NCBI GenBank assembly: GCA_026989475.1
Contig: JALSJG010000251.1
Location: 1-6,568 of the forward strand
Direction: 5' to 3'
From: Thermaceae bacterium
GTDB lineage: Bacteria > Deinococcota > Deinococci > Deinococcales > Marinithermaceae
Length of the DNA stretch: 6,568 nucleotides
The notes under the pieces were generated by a model. That model did not search any database. It had not been told where the DNA came from and worked only from the letters and a program-made list of their open reading frames with translations. This document shows positions 1 through 5,663 of this stretch, piece by piece; within the stretch, counting starts at the first letter, position 1; each line of letters opens with the position of its first letter. Both the position numbers and the translations under genes were made by a program.

Positions 1-137
1 TCGAGCTCCACCCGGCCGAGCGCCGCCCGCATCACCTCGGCGGAGAGGTCCACCGGGTGGACGGTGGCGAGCGCCCCGTTCTTCTTGCCCCGGGCCACGG
101 GGCTCCGAACCGCGCTTACGATGACGGCTTCGCGCAT
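1..137 (-). CDS. fadA: Acetyl-CoA acyltransferase (thiolase), N-terminal 45 residues only
   Basis: This is the 5' end of a thiolase gene that continues past the left edge of the window. Thiolases cleave 3-ketoacyl-CoA with CoA to release acetyl-CoA, the last step of the beta-oxidation cycle. The visible protein starts MREAVIVSAVRSPVARG and continues with GALA and HPVDLSAEV, which matches the usual thiolase N-terminus (AVIVSAxRTPxGR, then GxLA and an HPxxL stretch). The catalytic Cys, His and second Cys lie outside the window, so activity cannot be judged. The ATG at 137 is preceded by AGGAGG at 148-143 with a 5-nt spacer. The gene starts 9 nt after the fadN stop, which gives the fadN-fadA order known from the Bacillus subtilis fadNAE operon. 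An acyl-CoA dehydrogenase further downstream would fit but is not visible. Assignment to the thiolase superfamily is firm. The specific degradative role rests on its neighbour. Confidence 0.88.
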   Translation of the reverse strand, partial: MREAVIVSAVRSPVARGKKNGALATVHPVDLSAEVMRAALGRVEL

Positions 138-142
138 ACCTG

Positions 143-148
143 CCTCCT
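143..148 (-). promoter_or_regulatory. Shine-Dalgarno site of fadA, overlapping the fadN stop codon
   Basis: AGGAGG read on the minus strand sits 5 nt before the fadA ATG. Its first two bases are also the last two bases of the fadN TAG stop (149-147). A ribosome ending FadN would therefore release directly on this site, which favours coupled translation of FadN and FadA. Confidence 0.8.
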
Positions 149-2462
149 AGTTCCGAATCGGCTTGCCGGTCTTCAACACGGCAAGCACCCGCTCGAGGGT
201 TTTCTTGGTTCCGGCGAGCTTCAGGAAGGCCTCGCGCTCGAGGTCCAAAATCTCCTCCTCGCCCACCTCGCGCGGCGGCCCGTCGCCGCCCGAGAGGACG
301 TAGGCGAGCTCGTGGGCGATCTTGACCTCGTGGTCGGTGATCTGCCCCGCCTCCCTGAACTGCCAGATCGCATACTTCAGGTTGCCGAAGGCCTCCTTGC
401 CGAGCACGCGAATGCGGCGGTAGCCCCGCACCGGGGGCACGTAGTTCTCGGCGAGGTGAAGGACCGCCGCTTTCGCCCGGCCGATCAACCGGTCGCGGCT
501 CATGACGATCTCGTCGCTTGGGCGCAGGTATCCGAGCTTTTTCGCCTCCAGCGCGCTCGTCGAGGTCTTGGCCATGGCGATCGTCTCGAAGGCACGGCGC
601 ACGGCGGCGAAGGGATCGGCCTCGCCGTAAGGGGCGAGCTCCTCGCTGAAGCGGAAGAGGAGCTCCTTGGTGCCACCACCGGCGGGGATCAGCCCCACGC
701 CCACCTCGACGAGCCCCATGTAGAGCTCGGCGTGGGCCACCACCCCATCGGCGTGAAGGGTGTACTCGGCGCCGCCGCCCAGGGTGAGCCCAGCGGGCGC
801 CACCACCACCGGGAAGGGCGCGTATTTGAGCCCCATTGTGGCCCGTTGGAAGGTGCGCACGGCGAGGTCGAGCTCGTCCCAGTCGCCCTCCTGGATGAGC
901 ATGGCGATGAGCCCCAGGTTGGCGCCGGCCGAGAAGGTGCGGGGGTCGTCGTTCCCTACAACCAGGCCCACGAGGCCTTCCTTCTCGATGTACCGAAGGG
1001 CCCAATCGGTGAGCGAGAGGACGCCCTCGCCGATCGCGTTCATCTTGCCCCGGAACTCAAGGAGGAGCACCCCGTCGCCCAAGTCCAAGAGGGCCGCTTC
1101 CTTGTTCTCCTTGACCACGCGGCCCGCTTCGTGAAGCTCGGCGAGGGCGATCTGGCCGGGAACCGGGGGCACCGGGGCGTAGCCGCCCTCGAAGGTGAGG
1201 TAAAGCTTCCTGCCACCCTCTTTCTTGTAAAAATTACCTTCGGCTTCTTCGAGCAGTGCCGGCGCACCGAGGCCGAACTCCTCGAAAAGCGCCCCCACGC
1301 GGTCGAGCCCCACCGCGTCCATCTGCTCGAAGGGCCCCATCTCGAAGCCAAAGCCCCAGCGCATCGCCCGGTCCACGCTCACCAGGTCGTAGGCGATCTC
1401 GGGGGCCCTTTCGAGGACGTGGTGGCTGGTGAGGGCGAAGAACTTCCGCATGAAGGGGCCGTAGGGGTCGGGGAGCTCGAGCACCTTCTTTAGCCGCTCG
1501 GAAAGCGGCCGGTCCTTGATCTCGGAAAATCCCGGAATCCTAGGCTTTACCCGCGGGCGGTACTCGAGGGTCTTGGGATCGAGGGCGTAGATCTCCTGGC
1601 CCTCTTTCTTGTAAAAACCGGCCTTGGTCTTCTCGCCGAGCCGGCCCATCTCGACGAGCTTTTTCACCCACTCGGGGAGGGCGAAGTCCTCACCGGTGGC
1701 TTCCGCAAGCTCGCCCGCGACGAATAGAAGCACGTCGAGGCCGGTGAGGTCGGCGGTACGGAAGATCGCGCTCTTCGGCCGGCCGGTGAGGGGGCCAAGG
1801 AGGGTGTCCACCTCCTCGATCGAAAGCCCGTACTCCTCCATCAGCCGCACCGCCTGGACCATGCCGTAGACGCCGAGGCGGTTTGCGATGAATCCAGGCA
1901 CGTCCTTCGCCCGCACCACGCCCTTGCCCAGGACCCGGTCAGCGAAGGACTCCATCGCCCGGACGACCTCGGGGTCGGTCTCTTCGCCCGGGATGATCTC
2001 TAAAAGGTGCAAATAGCGGGGCGGGTTGAAGAAGTGGGTCCCGAGAAAGCGCTTTTTAAAATCCTCGCTCCGTCCCTCGGTGAGCACCTTCATGGGAATG
2101 CCCGAGGTGTTCGAGGAGACGATCGCGCCCGGTTTCAGGACCTTCTCGAGCCGAGCGAAGAGCTCCTGCTTGGGAGCGGGTTTTTCGATGATCGCCTCGA
2201 CGACCCAGTCCGCATCCTTGAGCTTTTCCAGGTCGTCCTCGGTGTTCCCGATCTCGATCAGGCGGGCCCGAACGGGATCCATGAATGCGGCCGGGCGCGC
2301 CTTCAAGGCCCGCTCCAGGCCCTTTTTCACGATGGCGTTTCGGTCCTGCCCCTCAGCGGGGATGTCGAGGAGGACCACCGGGATCCCGGCGCTGGCGGCA
2401 AGGGCGGCAATCCCCGCCCCCATCGTCCCCGCGCCGACGACGCCGATCTTTTTGATGCGCAT
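147..2462 (-). CDS. fadN: 3-hydroxyacyl-CoA dehydrogenase / enoyl-CoA hydratase fusion, FadN type (771 aa)
   Basis: This is a bifunctional beta-oxidation enzyme: the hydratase adds water to enoyl-CoA and the NAD-dependent dehydrogenase oxidises the 3-hydroxyacyl-CoA to 3-ketoacyl-CoA. The dehydrogenase comes first. It has a Rossmann dinucleotide motif GAGTMG at 10-15, SSNTSG near 116-121, and the catalytic pair His143 (GTHFFNP) and Glu155 (HLLEIIPG). Its C-terminal 3HCDH domains follow at about 185-420. A crotonase fold lies at about 460-680, with FSAGAN for the oxyanion hole and both acid residues of active hydratases, Glu566 (GGGAE) and Glu586 (GLVEVGVGLIP). This dehydrogenase-then-hydratase order and the length match B. 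subtilis FadN and are the reverse of E. coli FadB. I chose the ATG at 2462, not the in-frame GTG at 2468, because that GTG lies inside the AAGGAGG ribosome site. The protein is intact, with no missing key residue seen. It is cytoplasmic and likely works with the thiolase encoded 9 nt downstream. Confidence 0.93.
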   Translation of the reverse strand: MRIKKIGVVGAGTMGAGIAALAASAGIPVVLLDIPAEGQDRNAIVKKGLERALKARPAAFMDPVRARLIEIGNTEDDLEKLKDADWVVEAIIEKPAPKQELFARLEKVLKPGAIVSSNTSGIPMKVLTEGRSEDFKKRFLGTHFFNPPRYLHLLEIIPGEETDPEVVRAMESFADRVLGKGVVRAKDVPGFIANRLGVYGMVQAVRLMEEYGLSIEEVDTLLGPLTGRPKSAIFRTADLTGLDVLLFVAGELAEATGEDFALPEWVKKLVEMGRLGEKTKAGFYKKEGQEIYALDPKTLEYRPRVKPRIPGFSEIKDRPLSERLKKVLELPDPYGPFMRKFFALTSHHVLERAPEIAYDLVSVDRAMRWGFGFEMGPFEQMDAVGLDRVGALFEEFGLGAPALLEEAEGNFYKKEGGRKLYLTFEGGYAPVPPVPGQIALAELHEAGRVVKENKEAALLDLGDGVLLLEFRGKMNAIGEGVLSLTDWALRYIEKEGLVGLVVGNDDPRTFSAGANLGLIAMLIQEGDWDELDLAVRTFQRATMGLKYAPFPVVVAPAGLTLGGGAEYTLHADGVVAHAELYMGLVEVGVGLIPAGGGTKELLFRFSEELAPYGEADPFAAVRRAFETIAMAKTSTSALEAKKLGYLRPSDEIVMSRDRLIGRAKAAVLHLAENYVPPVRGYRRIRVLGKEAFGNLKYAIWQFREAGQITDHEVKIAHELAYVLSGGDGPPREVGEEEILDLEREAFLKLAGTKKTLERVLAVLKTGKPIRN

Positions 2463-2467
2463 GCCCA

Positions 2468-2474
2468 CCTCCTT
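2468..2474 (-). promoter_or_regulatory. Shine-Dalgarno site of fadN, decides its start and overlaps the NUDIX stop
   Basis: AAGGAGG on the minus strand lies 5 nt before the ATG at 2462. It overlaps the TAA stop of the NUDIX gene (2475-2473) by two bases and also takes in the first base of the alternative GTG start at 2468. A start codon inside its own ribosome site is not workable, so this site supports the ATG. Its 5' end also touches the edge of the operator palindrome at 2473-2487. Confidence 0.8.
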
Positions 2475-2487
2475 ATACCGAGTATAA
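2473..2487. promoter_or_regulatory. FadR-like operator palindrome upstream of fadN
   Basis: TTATACCGAGTATAA has perfect 6-bp inverted arms (TTATAC/GTATAA) around a 3-bp centre. It stands out as an AT-rich block inside GC-rich coding DNA and ends 10 bp before the fadN start codon. It fits all fixed positions of TTRNACYNRGTNYAA, which I remember as the consensus of the TetR-family fatty-acid repressor FadR of Thermus thermophilus. I could not check that consensus here. Placement over the likely transcription start of the internal promoter fits a repressor site. Binding is inferred. The palindrome itself is seen directly. Confidence 0.7.
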
Positions 2488-3051
2488 ATTTATACCGCGT
2501 AGAGCCTCGAGGGCAACCCGCGACCAGCCCTCGAGCTCCCCAGCCTCCGCTTCCACTTGGGCGAGGGGCACGAGCTCCCCGGAGAGCTTTTCCGCTTCCC
2601 GCACCACCGGCTTTCGGTCGGGGACCACCAGGTAGAGCACCCCGACGTGCACCCGCTCGACCGGGGTGGCGTCGGTGAGGATCAGCCCCAGGCGGCGCAG
2701 GCGCCTCGCCCGCACCCCGGCCTCTTCGAAGAGCTCGCGGTAGAGCGCCCAGGTGACGGGCTCGCGGCAGAGGTCCTCGGGGTTCACGTGGCCGCCAACT
2801 CCGATCGACTTCCGGCCGACCAGGCGCTTTTCTCCTCCCCTCGGCTCGCGCCGCATGCGCCAGACCCTCCCTTCAAAGAGGAGTACCGCGTAGGGAATCG
2901 GCTGGCGGAAGCGCTCGTCCTCCTCGACGCGCGCCCGGGGGTAAAACGCCCCCTCCCGGTTGATCCGCTCCCAAAGCGCGGCGTCGAGCGGCCGCAGCCG
3001 GCCGGAGGGCGGGGGGAGGCGGCTCGCCTCCAGTGCGTAGACCAGTTCCAC
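2473..3051 (-). CDS. NUDIX-family hydrolase (predicted phosphoesterase), 192 aa
   Basis: NUDIX proteins hydrolyse nucleoside diphosphates linked to another moiety. The substrate here is unknown. The central block at 82-113 runs SIGVGGHVNPED and then RELFEEAGV, so the metal-binding REx2EE part (Arg105, Glu106, Glu109, Glu110) and its Gly112 are present. The first half of the box is unusual: G86-x5-E92 is followed by 12 residues before Arg105, where the classic motif has 7. The GGHVN stretch and a later LTDATPVERVHVGVLY (125-140) recall the MutT-like phosphoesterase group COG4112. I see no CoA-pyrophosphatase signature. The GTG at 3051 is the first possible start after an in-frame stop. It has no clear ribosome site but lies 6 nt after TACCTT, so the messenger may be leaderless. 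The gene heads the fadN-fadA operon and diverges from fadD. Its last codons (ATA, AAT, TTA) are AT-rich because they are shared with promoter and operator sequence. Confidence 0.82.
   Translation of the reverse strand: MELVYALEASRLPPPSGRLRPLDAALWERINREGAFYPRARVEEDERFRQPIPYAVLLFEGRVWRMRREPRGGEKRLVGRKSIGVGGHVNPEDLCREPVTWALYRELFEEAGVRARRLRRLGLILTDATPVERVHVGVLYLVVPDRKPVVREAEKLSGELVPLAQVEAEAGELEGWSRVALEALRGINLYSV
2489..2516 (-). promoter_or_regulatory. Candidate promoter for fadN-fadA inside the 3' end of the NUDIX gene
   Basis: On the minus strand, TTGCCC (2516-2511) and TATAAA (2494-2489) are separated by 16 bp and match the sigma-70 hexamers at 4/6 and 5/6 positions. Transcription would begin near 2482, in the middle of the operator palindrome, and give a leader of about 20 nt carrying the AAGGAGG site. 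The -10 also sits in a 12-bp self-complementary TATAAATTTATA (2483-2494). This would let fadN and fadA be transcribed apart from the NUDIX gene. It is a sequence match only. Confidence 0.5.
2490..2504. promoter_or_regulatory. Degenerate second operator-like site beside the fadN palindrome
   Basis: TTATACCGCGTAGAG repeats the first eight bases of the palindrome at 2473-2487 exactly 17 bp away, but its right arm is poor (12 of 15 positions fit the FadR-like pattern). It covers most of the candidate -10 hexamer. It could be a weak cooperative site or chance similarity in an AT-rich patch. Confidence 0.35.
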
Positions 3052-3084
3052 GGGTTCAAGGTACCCCGGGGAAAAAGCGTTATA

Positions 3085-3099
3085 CTAGACCCGGTAAAA
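3085..3099. promoter_or_regulatory. FadR-like operator candidate A in the divergent region
   Basis: CTAGACCCGGTAAAA fits 13 of 15 positions of the FadR-like pattern TTRNACYNRGTNYAA (recalled, not checked). It starts 17 bp before candidate B. Its CTAGAC-C-CGGT core recurs in candidate C 36 bp away. It is a plausible repressor site for the divergent promoters. Confidence 0.4.
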
Positions 3100-3101
3100 A
3101 C

Positions 3102-3116
3102 TTATACCGAGGTTAA
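3102..3116. promoter_or_regulatory. FadR-like operator candidate B in the divergent region
   Basis: TTATACCGAGGTTAA fits 14 of 15 positions of the FadR-like pattern. Counting one base upstream, its left part CTTATACCGAG (3101-3111) is identical to 2472-2482 in front of fadN, an 11-bp match between two control regions of the same pathway. This is the best of the three sites here and would tie fadD, the NUDIX gene and fadN to one regulator. Confidence 0.58.
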
Positions 3117-3120
3117 AGCG

Positions 3121-3135
3121 CTAGACTCGGTGGCA
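3121..3135. promoter_or_regulatory. FadR-like operator candidate C, near the fadD start
   Basis: CTAGACTCGGTGGCA fits 12 of 15 positions of the FadR-like pattern. Its first eleven bases match candidate A at all but one base (C or T at the seventh). It covers TAGACT (3122-3127), a possible fadD -10, which is where a FadR-type repressor would be expected to bind. The right arm is weak, so it may be a half site. Confidence 0.33.
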
Positions 3136-3141
3136 AAACCC

Positions 3142-3148
3142 AAGGAGG
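3142..3148 (+). promoter_or_regulatory. Shine-Dalgarno site of fadD
   Basis: AAGGAGG lies 6 nt before the ATG at 3155. It is a full-strength ribosome site and fixes the fadD start. The leader of the divergent NUDIX gene has no such site. Confidence 0.8.
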
Positions 3149-3154
3149 TTCGCG

Positions 3155-4834
3155 ATGGATCGGCCCTGGTACGCCCACTACGACCCCGGTGTCCCCCACG
3201 AGGTGGACTACCCGAAAAAGCCCCTCTATCACCTCCTACAAGCCTCAGCCGAGCGCTTCCCGGATCATCTCGCGGTGGACTTCCTCGGCCGCCGCATCCG
3301 CTACCGGGAACTCTGGCAGGGTACCCGGCGCTTCGCCCGGGCGCTTCAAGACCTGGGCCTCAATCCCGGGGACCGGGTGGCGGTGATGCTCCCCAACAGC
3401 CCCCAGTTCCTGATCGCTTTCTACGGCACCCTGCTCGCGGGCGGGGTGCTGGTGAACACCAACCCCCTCTACACCGCCCACGAGCTCGCCCAACAGCTCC
3501 GGGACTCGGGGGCGCGTTTTCTCGTCATGCTCGACCTGCTCTGGCCCCGCTTCGCCGAGGTGGAGGGCGAGGTGCCCCCCGAGTTCGTGATCACGACCGG
3601 AATCCAAGACGCCCTTCCCTTCCCCAAAAACCTCCTCTTCCCCTTGAAGATGAAGCGGGAGGGAAAGTGGGTTGAACTTCCCGAACACCCAAAGCGCCGC
3701 GATTGGAAGACCCTTCTGCGGAACACCCCACCCGAGCCGGCCCCCGCTGAACCCGAGATCGACGAGCTCGCGCTGCTGCAATACACCGGCGGCACCACCG
3801 GTACCCCCAAGGGAGCGATGCTCACCCACCGGAACCTGATGGCTAACGTCCATCAGGTGCTCGCCTGGGCGCCCGGGCTGGAACCGGGACGCGAGGTCAT
3901 GCTCGCGGTGCTCCCCTTCTTCCACGTCTACGGGATGACCGTCTCGATGAACTTCGGCATCGCCCTCGCAGCGAAACTGGTGCTCCTGCCGCGTTTCGAG
4001 ATCAAGCAGGTGATCGAGGCGATCGAACGCCACAGGGTGACGCTCTTCCCCGGCGTGCCCACGATGTACGTCGCCTTCAATACCTTCCCCGGAATCGAAA
4101 AACGCAACATCCGATCGGTCAAGGTCTGCATCTCGGGGGCGGCGCCCTTGCCCGTCGAGGTCGCCGAGCGCTTTGAAAAGCTCACCGGAGCGAAGCTGGT
4201 CGAGGGATACGGGCTCTCGGAGGCCGCCCCGGTGACCCACTGCAACCCCATCTACGGCAAGCGCAAGAAGGGCTCGATCGGGCTTCCGCTCCCCAGCGTG
4301 GACGCGAAGGTCGTGGACCCCGAGCTCCGCCCCTTGCCTCCTGGGGAAGCCGGGGAGCTCGCGGTAGCGGGCCCGAACGTGATGAGGGGCTACTGGAACC
4401 GGCCCGAGGAGTCCGCGGCAACGCTCCGGGAGGGCTGGCTTTTGACCGGGGACATCGCCCGCATGGACGAGGAGGGGTACTTCTACATCGTCGACCGCAA
4501 GAAGGACATGATCATCGCCGGCGGCTACAACATCTACCCCCGGGAGGTCGAGGAGGTGCTCTACCAGCACGAGGCGGTGCGGGAGGCGGCGGTGGCCGGC
4601 GTGCCCGACCCCTACCGCGGCGAGACGGTGAAGGCCTTCGTTGTCCTCAAAGACGAGTACAAGGGCAAGGTGACCGAGAAAGACCTGGAGGCTTTCGTGC
4701 GCGAGCGGCTCGCCGCCTACAAGGTACCCGATCTCTGGGAGTTTCGCGACGAGCTCCCGAAGACCGCGGTGGGCAAGATCCTGAGGCGGAGGCTGCGGGA
4801 GGAGGAGATCAAAAAGCGGAGCGAGGGCGAGTAG
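3155..4834 (+). CDS. fadD: Long-chain fatty acid-CoA ligase (559 aa)
   Basis: This enzyme activates free fatty acids with ATP and CoA to acyl-CoA, passing through an acyl-adenylate, and so feeds the beta-oxidation cycle. It belongs to the ANL (adenylate-forming) superfamily. The large N-terminal domain carries the ATP-binding P-loop YTGGTTGTPKG at 210-220, the adenine-binding YGLSE at 352-356, and TGD at 431-433. The hinge DRKKD begins at Asp447 and is followed by MIIAGGYNIYPREVEEVL. The C-terminal domain ends with GKILRRRL, where Lys541 is the conserved catalytic lysine for adenylation. The length is close to E. coli FadD, and motifs and domains are complete. The ATG at 3155 has a strong ribosome site. 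The gene diverges from the NUDIX-fadN-fadA operon across a region of FadR-like sites, which supports a long-chain substrate and acyl-CoA-responsive control. Exact chain-length preference cannot be read from sequence; a medium-chain ligase is the main alternative. Confidence 0.92.
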   Translation: MDRPWYAHYDPGVPHEVDYPKKPLYHLLQASAERFPDHLAVDFLGRRIRYRELWQGTRRFARALQDLGLNPGDRVAVMLPNSPQFLIAFYGTLLAGGVLVNTNPLYTAHELAQQLRDSGARFLVMLDLLWPRFAEVEGEVPPEFVITTGIQDALPFPKNLLFPLKMKREGKWVELPEHPKRRDWKTLLRNTPPEPAPAEPEIDELALLQYTGGTTGTPKGAMLTHRNLMANVHQVLAWAPGLEPGREVMLAVLPFFHVYGMTVSMNFGIALAAKLVLLPRFEIKQVIEAIERHRVTLFPGVPTMYVAFNTFPGIEKRNIRSVKVCISGAAPLPVEVAERFEKLTGAKLVEGYGLSEAAPVTHCNPIYGKRKKGSIGLPLPSVDAKVVDPELRPLPPGEAGELAVAGPNVMRGYWNRPEESAATLREGWLLTGDIARMDEEGYFYIVDRKKDMIIAGGYNIYPREVEEVLYQHEAVREAAVAGVPDPYRGETVKAFVVLKDEYKGKVTEKDLEAFVRERLAAYKVPDLWEFRDELPKTAVGKILRRRLREEEIKKRSEGE

Positions 4835-4837
4835 ACT
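4832..4837 (+). promoter_or_regulatory. Possible -10 element for leaderless transcription of the SPFH gene
   Basis: TAGACT contains the fadD stop codon and lies 6 nt before the ATG at 4844. The gene has no ribosome site at a useful distance. A TANNNT hexamer directly before a start codon is typical of leaderless transcripts in Deinococcota. No clear -35 is seen, and read-through with translational coupling from fadD is equally possible. Confidence 0.3.
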
Positions 4838-4843
4838 AACCCC

Positions 4844-5662
4844 ATGACCGCGCGAGGCCAGATCGCCGTCGGCGGGCTTGGAGTATTCCTCGTCTTACTC
4901 CTTGCCTGGGTAGCGGCGGGGATCCGCATCGTGGACAACCGCCACGTCGGCTGCCGGATCCGGCTCGGCCAGATTCAAACGAACGAGACCTCGCCCGGGG
5001 TCCACTGGGTGATGGTGCCGATCGAGTCCCTGGCCACGGTTCCGATCCATACCCGCATCCTCGACTACAAGGGGGTCGAGGTCTTAGCCAAGGACGGACT
5101 CCGGATCCACATGGACATCACCGTGGGCTACAAGATCAAGTCCCAGATGGCCTGCGACGCCTACCTGCAGTACACCGAGATCGAGCGGGGCCTCGTCGTC
5201 CCCGAGATCCGCTCGGCGCTCAGGAAGGTGGCCTCCCGGTTTCACTCCACCCAGTACTACGAAAAGCGCTCGGAGGTGGACGCAAAGATCGTGATGGCGC
5301 TGGAAGAGCTCAAAAACCCCTACTTCGAGATCGTGCAGGTGAACATCCGCAACGTGGTGCTGCCCGACTCGGTGGTCGAGGCGATCCAGCGGAAGATCGT
5401 CGCCAAGCAGGAGGCGGAGCGGATGCAGTTCGTGCTCGAGCGCGAGAAGAAGGAGGCCGAGCGCAAGAAGATCGAGGCCCAGGGCATCGCCGAGGCGAAC
5501 CGCCTGATCGCGGGCTCGCTCACCGAGAACTACCTCAAGTGGTACCAGATCCAGGCGATCAAGGAGCTCGGGCAGGCCCCCTCCAATACCTTTATGATCG
5601 TTCCCTACGATTCCGGGCTCTTCCCCATTCCGACCTATCCGCTGCCCGGGGGTAAGAAGTAG
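4844..5662 (+). CDS. SPFH/band-7 (prohibitin-like) membrane-anchored protein, 272 aa
   Basis: SPFH proteins form large membrane-bound rings that organise membrane patches and proteases. The role of this one is unknown. The N-terminus is short and basic-polar, then a hydrophobic segment at about 7-26 (IAVGGLGVFLVLLLAWVAAG) anchors it with the bulk of the protein on one side. The SPFH domain spans roughly 27-185, with RLGQIQTNETSPGVHWVMVP near its start and IRSALRKVASRF and VNIRNVVLPDSVVEAI towards its end. A charged Glu/Lys/Ala-rich stretch at about 180-222, with KQEAER and EREKKEAERKK, is the expected coiled coil. The tail is short and proline-rich and ends GGKK. The family assignment is good, closest in feel to prohibitins. 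Whether it acts with the HflK/HflC type or as a raft-like scaffold cannot be told. It starts 9 nt after fadD and ends 1 nt before aroA, and it lacks a clear ribosome site. Confidence 0.87.
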   Translation: MTARGQIAVGGLGVFLVLLLAWVAAGIRIVDNRHVGCRIRLGQIQTNETSPGVHWVMVPIESLATVPIHTRILDYKGVEVLAKDGLRIHMDITVGYKIKSQMACDAYLQYTEIERGLVVPEIRSALRKVASRFHSTQYYEKRSEVDAKIVMALEELKNPYFEIVQVNIRNVVLPDSVVEAIQRKIVAKQEAERMQFVLEREKKEAERKKIEAQGIAEANRLIAGSLTENYLKWYQIQAIKELGQAPSNTFMIVPYDSGLFPIPTYPLPGGKK

Positions 5663-5663
5663 G

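Larger units (their letters stand above)
3052..3154. promoter_or_regulatory. Divergent control region between the NUDIX operon and fadD
   Basis: This 103-bp stretch is the only real intergenic DNA in the window. Its core (3071-3140) is strikingly AT-rich against its surroundings and holds three related operator-like sequences (3085-3099, 3102-3116, 3121-3135). Possible -10 hexamers for fadD are TATACT (3081-3086) and TAGACT (3122-3127). On the minus strand TACCTT (3063-3058) lies 6 nt before the NUDIX GTG, with TATAAG (3106-3101) and TATAAC (3084-3079) as other candidates. I found no convincing -35 partner for any of them, so promoters for both directions are expected here but not placed with confidence. 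Confidence 0.7.

Noticed and set aside
57..1493. Long open frame on the plus strand (478 aa) opposite fadN
   Set aside because: It lies wholly over a well-supported fadN frame, its protein is a His/Glu/Leu/Gly-rich composition typical of antisense frames in GC-rich genes, and it has no recognisable domain.
2466..2468. GTG at 2468 as the fadN start
   Set aside because: The codon overlaps the Shine-Dalgarno sequence itself; the ATG 6 nt further has correct spacing.
2483..2494. TATAAATTTATA as a separate 12-bp palindrome or hairpin
   Set aside because: It is best explained by the overlap of the -10 hexamer with the operator edges; it is too short and AT-only to act as a terminator stem.
2557..3675. 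Plus-strand frame spanning the NUDIX gene, the control region and the start of fadD
   Set aside because: It crosses operators and two real genes and its translation is Pro/Arg-rich without any domain.
3245..4570. Long open frame on the minus strand (441 aa) opposite fadD
   Set aside because: It is an antisense shadow of a complete, motif-bearing FadD, with low-complexity His/Asp/Glu-rich sequence.
4835..4843. Terminator between fadD and the SPFH gene
   Set aside because: The gap is 9 nt with no inverted repeat or T run.
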